A stretch of DNA of 6,151 nt from Thiotrichaceae bacterium UBA7359 (GTDB lineage Bacteria > Pseudomonadota > Gammaproteobacteria > Eutrophobiales > Eutrophobiaceae), in assembly GCA_905182825.1 (NCBI GenBank), contig CAJJDJ010000074.1, forward strand, positions 1 through 6,151. The letters are read 5' to 3'. The position numbers were made by a program, and so were the translations under genes. Shown here one piece after another: positions 1-6,047 of the stretch (its first letter is position 1; each line of letters begins with the position of its first letter). The notes under the pieces were generated by a model. It was not told where the DNA came from, made no database searches, and worked only from the letters and a program-made list of their open reading frames with translations.

Positions 1-12
1 TTTAATTGAAAA

Positions 13-30
13 AATTTATTTTAATAAATT
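13..30 (-). terminator. Weak AT-only hairpin downstream of dcd, possible terminator
   Basis: A perfect 8 bp inverted repeat (AATTTATT / AATAAATT) with a 2 nt centre lies about 65 bp past the dcd stop. Read on the minus strand, the second arm runs into a T-tract (six Ts counting the last two of the stem), the layout of an intrinsic terminator. The stem has no G or C, so it would be very unstable, and in an AT-rich spacer such a repeat could arise by chance. The rest of 1-96 shows no convincing gene. The call is tentative. Confidence 0.22.
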
Positions 31-96
31 ATCCATTTAAAGTCTGATCTAAATATTGGTAACTAAAAAGATGAACTTGCTGCACATGGAGGCATC

Positions 97-663
97 TCAT
101 GTTTTTGGTAAAGTAACTCCTATTTGACCTTGATATTTACCAGAACGATCTTTATATGATGTTTCACAAACTTCATCCGACTCAATAAAGATAACCTGTG
201 CAACACCTTCGTTAGCGTAAATTTTTGCAGGTAATGTAGTTGTATTTGAAAATTCTAACGTTACGTGACCTTCCCACTCAGGTTCAAGTGGCGTGACATT
301 AACAATAATTCCGCAACGCGCATATGTGGATTTACCTAAACAGATCGTCAGCACATTTCTTGGGATACGGAAAAACTCGACCGTTCTCGCAAGTGCAAAT
401 GAGTTTGGCGGAATAACACAACTATTTGACTTCACATCCACAAAACTTTTTTCATCAAAGTGTTTAGGATCAACAGTTGCCGAATGTACATTGGTAAAAA
501 TCTTGAATTCATCTGAACAACGCACATCATAACCATAGCTTGAAGTACCATATGAGATTAATTTTTCTTCACCTCTCGTTTTTATTTGGCCTGCTTCAAA
601 GGGTTCTATCATCCCTTGTTCTTTCACCATGCGACGAATCCATTTGTCTGATTTAACACTCAT
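97..663 (-). CDS. dcd: dCTP deaminase
   Basis: This cytoplasmic enzyme deaminates dCTP to dUTP and ammonia. Dut then converts dUTP to dUMP, the precursor for thymidylate synthesis. The protein is 188 residues, the usual length of the non-enteric proteobacterial form, and appears complete from MSVKSDKWIRRM to the C-terminal VTLPKT. Family hallmarks are SYGYDVRC (residues 42-49), the phosphate-binding segment GKSTYARCG (110-118), and TPLEPEWEGHVTLEFSN (124-140), whose Glu137 aligns with the catalytic glutamate (Glu138 in E. coli). The C-terminal lid SYKDRSGKYQGQ (169-180) closes over the nucleotide in this dUTPase-like trimeric fold. The ATG directly follows the mrp stop codon (TAAATG). A GAGAA Shine-Dalgarno-like element sits 7 nt upstream, inside the mrp 3' end, so the two genes are probably co-transcribed and translationally coupled. 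Nothing in it looks degraded. Confidence 0.97.
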   Translation of the reverse strand: MSVKSDKWIRRMVKEQGMIEPFEAGQIKTRGEEKLISYGTSSYGYDVRCSDEFKIFTNVHSATVDPKHFDEKSFVDVKSNSCVIPPNSFALARTVEFFRIPRNVLTICLGKSTYARCGIIVNVTPLEPEWEGHVTLEFSNTTTLPAKIYANEGVAQVIFIESDEVCETSYKDRSGKYQGQIGVTLPKT

Positions 664-1752
664 TTAATTATTCTCAATTACAATTTTAGGAAATTTATTA
701 GTATAATCTTTTGATTGAATAGCAAGTTTTGCAGCAGTTCGTCGAGCAATATCACGATAATTCATGGCAATCTCTGAATCAGGTTCTATAGCAACAGTAG
801 GCTTACCGTTATCCACACCTTCTCGAATACGAATGTCTAGAGGTAGTGAACCAAGCAAATCAATGTCATATTGCTTGGACATTTGATCACCACCACCTCT
901 GCCAAAGATATGTTCTTCATGGCCGCATTCACTACAAATATGTGTGCTCATGTTTTCAATTATTCCCAAGATAGGTACATTAACTTTTTCAAACATTTTT
1001 AACGCCTTTCTAGCATCTAATAAGGCGATGTCTTGAGGCGTTGTTACAATCACAGCCCCGCTGACGGGAATCTTTTGACATAGAGTCAATTGAATATCAC
1101 CCGTACCTGGTGGAAGATCGATAATCAAGTAATCAAGATCTTGCCAATTCGTGTCATTCAGTAATTGTTCTAATGCACTGGTTACCATCGGCCCGCGCCA
1201 AATCATCGGTGTATCTTCTTCGATTAAATAACCAATCGACATTGATTGCACACCATAACTCACTTTCGGTTCGACAGTTTTACCATCCGTTGTATCAGGC
1301 TTACCTTTAAGGCCGAGCATACGCGGCTGACTGGGGCCATAGATATCAGCATCGAGTATTCCTACTGTGGCACCTTCAGCTTGGAGCGCGAGGGCAAGAT
1401 TGATTGAGGTTGTCGATTTACCTACTCCACCCTTACCCGAAGCCACAGCAATCGTATTTTTAACATTAGGCAAAAGCTGCACTCCCTGTTGCACCGAATG
1501 AGAGACAATCTTGCTGGAAATTTTAACATTAGGCTCAGAAATGCCATGTTCTTCAAGTGCTGCAGTTATTGTATTTATAAGTTTTTGTTTATTGCCCTCA
1601 GCTGGATAACCCAACTGAACTGTAATGGAAACAACATCATTATTAATAGTGATATCTTTTACTGATTTTGAACTGACAATACTCTCTTTACTATTGGGAT
1701 CGACTATTTCAGAAAGTATTGATTCTACTTGTTCACGACTGGCTACCGACAT
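664..1752 (-). CDS. mrp: Mrp/ApbC family iron-sulfur cluster carrier P-loop ATPase
   Basis: Cytoplasmic Mrp/NBP35-type ATPase that binds a [4Fe-4S] cluster at a dimer interface and passes it to target apoproteins (ApbC in Salmonella). The protein is 362 residues. An N-terminal MIP18/DUF59-like domain covers about residues 5-90. The ParA/MinD-like nucleotide-binding domain starts near residue 98 with the deviant Walker A motif SGKGGVGKST (105-114). DADIYGPSQPRMLG (134-147) and IDLPPGTGD (211-219) are the switch/Walker B elements. The CxxC pair that bridges the cluster is Cys273 and Cys276 (HICSECGHEE), so the carrier should be functional. The ATG at 1752 gives a normal family N-terminus; an AAGG 10 nt upstream is a possible, somewhat distant, ribosome-binding site. 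It is divergent from metG, the same arrangement as in E. coli, and is followed without spacer by dcd. The Rnf subunits across metG carry Fe-S clusters, but mrp-metG linkage is common, so proximity alone implies no dedicated role. Confidence 0.96.
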   Translation of the reverse strand: MSVASREQVESILSEIVDPNSKESIVSSKSVKDITINNDVVSITVQLGYPAEGNKQKLINTITAALEEHGISEPNVKISSKIVSHSVQQGVQLLPNVKNTIAVASGKGGVGKSTTSINLALALQAEGATVGILDADIYGPSQPRMLGLKGKPDTTDGKTVEPKVSYGVQSMSIGYLIEEDTPMIWRGPMVTSALEQLLNDTNWQDLDYLIIDLPPGTGDIQLTLCQKIPVSGAVIVTTPQDIALLDARKALKMFEKVNVPILGIIENMSTHICSECGHEEHIFGRGGGDQMSKQYDIDLLGSLPLDIRIREGVDNGKPTVAIEPDSEIAMNYRDIARRTAAKLAIQSKDYTNKFPKIVIENN

Positions 1753-1764
1753 TTATTTATGACC

Positions 1765-1795
1765 TTGACTATGAATTGGATAAGTATTCTACATT
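1765..1795 (+). promoter_or_regulatory. Candidate sigma70-type promoter for metG
   Basis: TTGACT at 1765-1770 matches the -35 consensus at 5 of 6 positions. The best -10 candidate is TACATT at 1790-1795 (4 of 6), with a 19 bp spacer, longer than the optimal 17. Transcription would start near 1802 and leave a leader of about 70 nt before the metG ATG at 1871. It lies in the only sizeable intergenic gap of the window, between divergent genes, where a promoter is expected. This is motif-level evidence only. Confidence 0.4.
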
Positions 1796-1814
1796 ATTTA
1801 TCGGCTTCTCTTCA
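1786..1814 (-). promoter_or_regulatory. Candidate promoter for the mrp-dcd operon
   Basis: On the minus strand, TAGAAT (plus positions 1791-1786) matches the -10 consensus at 5 of 6 positions and lies about 34 bp before the mrp ATG. The matching -35 with a 17 bp spacer is TGAAGA (1814-1809), only a weak fit of 3 of 6. If real, its -10 overlaps the -10 region of the candidate metG promoter, so the two polymerases would compete for the same DNA. Confidence 0.33.
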
Positions 1815-1870
1815 CGCTGCTATTGAATAATGCTACTTTACCGCCTCAAATATCTCTAGCCTTAATAATA

Positions 1871-3907
1871 ATGCAAGACAAACAACGCCAAATCTTAGTG
1901 ACAAGTGCTCTTCCCTATGCCAATGGTTCAATCCATATAGGACACTTATTAGAATACATTCAGACGGATATCTGGGTGCGCTATCAAAAAATGCAAGGTC
2001 ATACTTGCTATTACATATGTGCGGATGATGCCCATGGCACTCCCATTATGTTACGTGCACAAAAGGAAGGAATCAGTCCAGAAACTTTAATTGAGCGTAT
2101 TTCTGATGAACACCAGACCGATTTCAAAGATTTTTCTGTCAAATTTGATAATTTCCACAGCACTCATTCTGGTGAAAATCAACGGCTAGCGAATACGATT
2201 TATGAAAAACTGAATGAAAAAGGTCACATCAATAAGCGCACCATAAAACAAGCCTACGATCCTGAAAAAGAAATGTTTCTGCCAGATCGCTTTATTCGTG
2301 GCGAGTGTCCTAAGTGTGGAACTTCTGACCAATATGGCGACAGCTGTGAATCCTGTGGCGCAACCTATAACCCAACAGATTTAAAAAATCCGGTGTCTGC
2401 TGTTTCTGGCGCAACCCCTATCGAAAAAGAATCGGAACATTATTTTTTCAAACTTAGTGATTTTGAAGAAATGTTACATAAATGGACACGTGCAGGTCAT
2501 TTACAAGTAGAAGTTACAAACAAGCTTGATGAATGGTTTGAAGCCGGTTTACAGGAGTGGGATATATCTCGCGATAAACCCTATTTTGGTTTTGAGATCC
2601 CAAATGCACCGGGGAAGTATTTTTATGTGTGGCTAGATGCACCTATTGGTTACCTCGCTAGCTTTAAGAATTTGTGTGATAAAACAGAGTTAAATTTTGA
2701 CGAGTGGTGTAAGGTAGGTAGTGATACCGAAATGTATCATTTCATCGGTAAAGACATTATCTATTTCCATGCCTTATTTTGGCCTGCAATCTTGGAAGGC
2801 AGTGGCTTTAGAAAACCATCCGCAATCTATGCCCATGGATTTTTGACCGTCGATGGGCAAAAGATGTCTAAATCTCGCGGTACATTTATAACTGCGCGTA
2901 CCTATTTGAACCACTTAAATCCTGAATGTCTGCGTTATTATTTCGCGGCCAAATTAGGAGCAGGTGTTGATGATATTGATCTAAATCTGGAAGACTTCAC
3001 TGCTCGTGTTAATTCGGATCTAGTTGGTAAAGTCGTTAATATTGCCAGCCGTTGTTCAGGTTTTATCAAAAAACGTTTCGCAGGAAAATTATCCGCATCA
3101 ATCCATGATGAAGCGCTGTTTAAAATAATAGTCGATGCAAATAAAAATATAGCTAACGCTTATGAAACGCGAGAATATTCTAAAGCAATGCGCGAAATCA
3201 TGACCTTAGCTGATAAAGCGAATCAATACATTGATGATCACAAACCATGGGTCATCGCTAAAGAAAAAGTCCGTGACGAAGAGTTGCAATCTGTATGTAC
3301 AATGGGTATCAACTGCTTTCGCTTACTTATTCTCTATTTGAAACCTGTATTGCCTGTATTAGCCGCTAAGACTGAAAGCTTTCTTAATATTGCACCAATG
3401 CAATGGCAAGATGCTGCTTCAGCATTAACTGATCACGAGATAAATAAATTTAAACCCTTGATGACTCGAGTCGAGAAGGAACATGTAGACGCCATGGTTG
3501 AAGAAAGTAAAGAAGATTTAAACGTCAGCGAAACTAGACAAGCCGTCTTAACCGGTCCACTTGCAGATGATCCTATCGCCGATGAAATTTCTTTTGAAGA
3601 TTTTATGAAGGTTGATTTACGCATCGCCAAGATCGTTAAGGCAGAACATATTGAAGGAGCTGATAAATTATTACAACTAACACTGAATTTGGGTGATGAA
3701 ACACGCAACATTTTTGCTGGCATCAAATCAGCCTATGCACCAGAAGATCTAGAAGGAAAACTCACTGTTATGGTGGCAAACCTGGCACCCAGAAAAATGC
3801 GTTTCGGATTATCAGAAGGTATGGTTCTGGCTGCTGGCCCCGGTGGAAAAGATCTTTTTATCCTCCATCCAGGAAAAGGCGCAGAGCCGGGCATGAAAGT
3901 GAAGTAA
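1871..3907 (+). CDS. metG: Methionine--tRNA ligase (MetRS)
   Basis: Charges tRNA-Met (initiator and elongator) with methionine using ATP, in the cytoplasm. From the ATG at 1871 the product is 678 residues, against 677 for E. coli MetG, and colinear with it. The class I signatures are HIGH (residues 22-25) and KMSKS (331-335) in the Rossmann catalytic domain. The zinc knuckle in the inserted CP domain is complete: Cys146, Cys149, Cys159, Cys162. The anticodon-binding helical domain keeps Asn390, Arg394 and Trp460, equivalent to the E. coli residues that read CAU (Asn391, Arg395, Trp461). The C-terminal EMAP/Trbp111-type tRNA-binding dimerisation domain spans about 576-678 and ends AEPGMKVK. 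The frame is open upstream to a TTG at 1823, but those 16 residues have no family counterpart, so the ATG is preferred. No clear Shine-Dalgarno precedes it. It may be co-transcribed with rnfA, 43 bp downstream. Confidence 0.97.
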   Translation: MQDKQRQILVTSALPYANGSIHIGHLLEYIQTDIWVRYQKMQGHTCYYICADDAHGTPIMLRAQKEGISPETLIERISDEHQTDFKDFSVKFDNFHSTHSGENQRLANTIYEKLNEKGHINKRTIKQAYDPEKEMFLPDRFIRGECPKCGTSDQYGDSCESCGATYNPTDLKNPVSAVSGATPIEKESEHYFFKLSDFEEMLHKWTRAGHLQVEVTNKLDEWFEAGLQEWDISRDKPYFGFEIPNAPGKYFYVWLDAPIGYLASFKNLCDKTELNFDEWCKVGSDTEMYHFIGKDIIYFHALFWPAILEGSGFRKPSAIYAHGFLTVDGQKMSKSRGTFITARTYLNHLNPECLRYYFAAKLGAGVDDIDLNLEDFTARVNSDLVGKVVNIASRCSGFIKKRFAGKLSASIHDEALFKIIVDANKNIANAYETREYSKAMREIMTLADKANQYIDDHKPWVIAKEKVRDEELQSVCTMGINCFRLLILYLKPVLPVLAAKTESFLNIAPMQWQDAASALTDHEINKFKPLMTRVEKEHVDAMVEESKEDLNVSETRQAVLTGPLADDPIADEISFEDFMKVDLRIAKIVKAEHIEGADKLLQLTLNLGDETRNIFAGIKSAYAPEDLEGKLTVMVANLAPRKMRFGLSEGMVLAAGPGGKDLFILHPGKGAEPGMKVK

Positions 3908-3950
3908 ATCAATACTTGTTGTAACGTCTTAAAAATCCGATACTCATTTA

Positions 3951-4526
3951 ATGAGTGAACTATTCGGTTTATTATTTAGTGCCGCATTGGTTAATAACCT
4001 CGTATTAACCAATCTTGTTGGTCTTGATCTGCAAGTCGCTGCTAGCCAACGCATGAATGAAGCCTGGCTGGTTGGATTAGCTACTATTTATTGCCTAGCG
4101 ATCTGTCTACCTGCTATTTACTTATTCGACCATCTAATAATCATTCCATTATCATTACAATACCTCGATCTCTTGTTCTACGTTATATTGATCATTGTTG
4201 TTGTATATTCTTCTCAACAATTGATGCATCGACTACTACTTCCCATGCATAAAGAGGTCGATGCCGTAGTTCCTGTCATATTAATTAACTCAATCTTGTT
4301 AGCTGTTATCTTACTATTTCAAGAACAAAATTATTCTTTTTTTAGATTGATGCTATACGGTATTAGTACAGGTGTTGGTTTTTTGTTTCTGCTATTAGTA
4401 TTAACCTGCTTACGCGAACGTATTGAAAATAATAATGTGCCCGAACCTTTTCGTTACTTACCAATATTACTTATCGCACTGGGAATTTTTTCAATGGGCT
4501 TTATGGGACTGGCAGGTCTAAAGTGA
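3951..4526 (+). CDS. rnfA: RnfA/RsxA-like membrane subunit lacking the cluster cysteines
   Basis: Integral inner-membrane subunit of an Rnf/Rsx-type electron-transfer complex, related to NqrE. It is 191 residues, close to the family's usual ~193, with about six hydrophobic helices. Family marks are LVNNLVL (13-19), VGLAT (41-45), IPLSLQYL (65-72), RERI (155-158), PEPFR (164-168) and the C-terminal MGFMGLAGL. In known RnfA, one cysteine in a GLCPF-type motif and one in a TNC motif, together with two from RnfE, hold a [2Fe-2S] cluster in the membrane. Here those positions are Asp26 (GAT, 4026-4028) and Ser114 (TCA, 4290-4292) in a gap-free alignment with E. coli RsxA from memory. The only cysteines are Cys48, Cys52 and Cys153. 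The frame is intact and the substitutions need at least two base changes each, so this is divergence rather than decay or a simple sequencing error. No clear Shine-Dalgarno precedes the ATG. The stop overlaps the rnfB start. An RnfE identity is less likely because of the PEPFR and C-terminal motifs. Confidence 0.88.
   Translation: MSELFGLLFSAALVNNLVLTNLVGLDLQVAASQRMNEAWLVGLATIYCLAICLPAIYLFDHLIIIPLSLQYLDLLFYVILIIVVVYSSQQLMHRLLLPMHKEVDAVVPVILINSILLAVILLFQEQNYSFFRLMLYGISTGVGFLFLLLVLTCLRERIENNNVPEPFRYLPILLIALGIFSMGFMGLAGLK
4514..4516 (+). promoter_or_regulatory. Ribosome-binding site supporting the GTG start of rnfB
   Basis: AGG lies 6 nt before the GTG at 4523, within the end of rnfA. It favours GTG as the true rnfB start; the next in-frame ATG, at codon 17, would remove most of the membrane anchor. 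Confidence 0.5.
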
Positions 4527-5032
4527 ATATTTCATTTTTAATCGCATTATTACTCATCATTGTCCTTACAATGCTTATTGGGCATCTTGCATCAAATCAA
4601 AAAGAAAACGTCTTGCAGAAAAAACACCCTCGAGACATTGAGTCAATTGAAGAACTATTACCTCAAACGCAATGTGGTGATTGTGGCTTTAATGGTTGCC
4701 GTCCCTATGCAGTAGCTATCGCAAATCATTCAGCAGATATTAACCGCTGCTTACCGGGTGGCAATGAAACGGTAAAGGCATTGTCATTGAATTTAGGTAC
4801 AGAGATAAAACCTCTTTACAAAAAAACAGATAAATACATAGTGCCTCAACTTGCCTTAATCGAAGAAGAACACTGCATAGGTTGTGTTAAATGTATTGCT
4901 GCTTGTCCTGTCGATGCAATCGTCGGTGCCCCTAAACAAATGCACAGTGTGATAGATGCTTATTGTACGGGTTGTGAATTATGTGTCGCTCCATGTCCTG
5001 TTGATTGTATCACTATGATGCCTGCTCCTTAA
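4523..5032 (+). CDS. rnfB: RnfB/RsxB-type ferredoxin subunit
   Basis: Membrane-anchored, cytoplasmic-facing iron-sulfur protein that in Rnf complexes exchanges electrons with soluble ferredoxin or a similar partner. It is 169 residues and starts at a GTG overlapping the rnfA stop (GTGA), which implies translational coupling. Residues 3-20 form a single N-terminal membrane helix. The [4Fe-4S] domain has Cys51, Cys54, Cys59 and Cys76 (TQCGDCGFNGCRPYA and NRCLPGG). Two ferredoxin motifs follow: CIGCVKCIAACPVDA (Cys118, 121, 124, 128) and CTGCELCVAPCPVDC (Cys148, 151, 154, 158). All twelve expected cluster ligands are therefore present, plus Cys162. The chain ends seven residues after Cys162, without the ~25-30 residue tail of E. 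coli RsxB (~192 residues). It aligns well with RsxB through the rest of its length. The next gene is rnfD, not rnfC, after only 4 bp. Confidence 0.95.
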   Translation: MNISFLIALLLIIVLTMLIGHLASNQKENVLQKKHPRDIESIEELLPQTQCGDCGFNGCRPYAVAIANHSADINRCLPGGNETVKALSLNLGTEIKPLYKKTDKYIVPQLALIEEEHCIGCVKCIAACPVDAIVGAPKQMHSVIDAYCTGCELCVAPCPVDCITMMPAP

Positions 5033-5036
5033 TCAT

Positions 5037-6047
5037 ATGCAGATATATTCACCACATACTCACTCAAAAAATGCCGTCACAATAATAATGCGCAAAGTGC
5101 TTTATGCACTAATTCCTGGAATATTGTTGAGTACGTATTATTTTGGGATAGGTATCCTAGTTCATTGTATATTAGCCGTCGTTTTTGCATTAATACTTGA
5201 GGCGTTAGTTTTAATACTTCGTCAACAAATGATTCGCCCTGTGATTACTGACGGCACAGCTATAGTCACTGCAATACTTTTTGCACTTACTATTTCACCC
5301 TATACTCCTTGGTGGGTGTCCTTCACGGGAATTGCGTTCGCGGTAGTTGTTGCTAAGCATCTCTTTGGCGGGCTTGGTAATAATCCTTTTAACCCTGCCA
5401 TGGCCGGTTATGTCTTTGTGCTCTTATCATTTCCTATCCAAATGGCTCATTGGCCTGACTTAAGTGGGTTTGCAGAACAGAAATTAACCATCTGGCAAAA
5501 CATCGACATTATTTTTTCAGGACTACCAATCGAATTAGATGCTATAACAGGTGCCACACCGTTGACCAACATGAAATTAGAGTTAGGTCTAATGGCCATG
5601 GTGTCTGAAATTGAATCGAGTCCACTGTATGGCTCATTCGGTGGTAAAGGTTGGGAGTGGATCGCTTTAGCTTATCTTGCAGGTGGCATCTTTTTAATCA
5701 TCAACAAAATTATCCGCTGGGAAATCCCGCTATATGTAGTGGGCAGTATTTTTCTAGTAAGCTTATTCTTCAATTTCATTGATACTGAGGTGTACCCTCC
5801 TGCATTATTTCACTTATTCACAGGTGGAACGATGCTGTGTGCATTTTTTATTGCAACTGACCCTGCTAGTTCATCTACTACGCCAAAAGGAAAAATTATC
5901 TACGGTGTTGGAGTAGGTTTATTTGTCTATATCATTAGAACCTGGAGCAGCTATCCTGATGGTGTTGCCTTTGCAATCTTGATTATGAATGGACTCGTTC
6001 CCTTGATTGATTATTATACCCGACCCAAGGCTTTGGGAGAAAAATGA
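5037..6047 (+). CDS. rnfD: RnfD/RsxD-type flavin-bearing membrane subunit
   Basis: Polytopic inner-membrane subunit of the Rnf/Rsx complex, homologous to NqrB, carrying covalently bound FMN and taking part in electron flow across the membrane. It is 336 residues, slightly shorter than E. coli RsxD (~352), with about ten hydrophobic segments. The start fits the family: YSPHTHSKNAV (4-14) matches the conserved SPYTH N-terminus. Other hallmarks are TDGTAIVTAILFALTISP (71-88), KHLFGGLGNNPFNPAMAGY (107-125), TDPASSSTTPKG (274-285) and YPDGVAFA with VPLIDYYTRP near the end. The flavinylation motif is DAITGATPLT (168-177), and Thr174 is the predicted FMN acceptor, in the loop after the fifth hydrophobic segment. 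Attachment needs an ApbE-type flavin transferase, not encoded here. No clear Shine-Dalgarno precedes the ATG. The TGA overlaps the next ATG (ATGA), so the cluster appears tightly coupled. Confidence 0.95.
   Translation: MQIYSPHTHSKNAVTIIMRKVLYALIPGILLSTYYFGIGILVHCILAVVFALILEALVLILRQQMIRPVITDGTAIVTAILFALTISPYTPWWVSFTGIAFAVVVAKHLFGGLGNNPFNPAMAGYVFVLLSFPIQMAHWPDLSGFAEQKLTIWQNIDIIFSGLPIELDAITGATPLTNMKLELGLMAMVSEIESSPLYGSFGGKGWEWIALAYLAGGIFLIINKIIRWEIPLYVVGSIFLVSLFFNFIDTEVYPPALFHLFTGGTMLCAFFIATDPASSSTTPKGKIIYGVGVGLFVYIIRTWSSYPDGVAFAILIMNGLVPLIDYYTRPKALGEK
6035..6039 (+). promoter_or_regulatory. Ribosome-binding site for the gene starting at 6044
   Basis: GGGAG within the last codons of rnfD lies 4 nt before the ATG at 6044. 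It is the strongest Shine-Dalgarno in the rnf cluster and supports the short N-terminus chosen for the partial rnfG. Confidence 0.55.

Noticed and set aside
46..96. Tiny minus-strand frame downstream of dcd beginning MCSKFIF
   Set aside because: Only 12 codons, with no ribosome-binding site and no recognisable product; expected by chance in AT-rich spacer.
293..532. 79-codon open frame on the plus strand
   Set aside because: It lies wholly inside dcd on the opposite strand, where every family motif is intact, and its translation resembles no known family. It is a shadow frame.
664..1752. Mrp as a dedicated Fe-S maturation factor for the nearby Rnf complex
   Set aside because: Mrp and metG are neighbours in genomes whose rnf genes lie elsewhere, such as E. 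coli, so proximity here is better explained by old synteny.
1823..1870. 16-residue N-terminal extension of metG from a TTG codon
   Set aside because: The family N-terminus matches the ATG at 1871. The extension has no counterpart in MetRS, no ribosome-binding site and a rarer start codon.
3433..3726. 97-codon open frame on the minus strand
   Set aside because: It lies inside the metG 3' part, which encodes the conserved linker and tRNA-binding domain. The Ser-rich composition is typical of an antisense frame.
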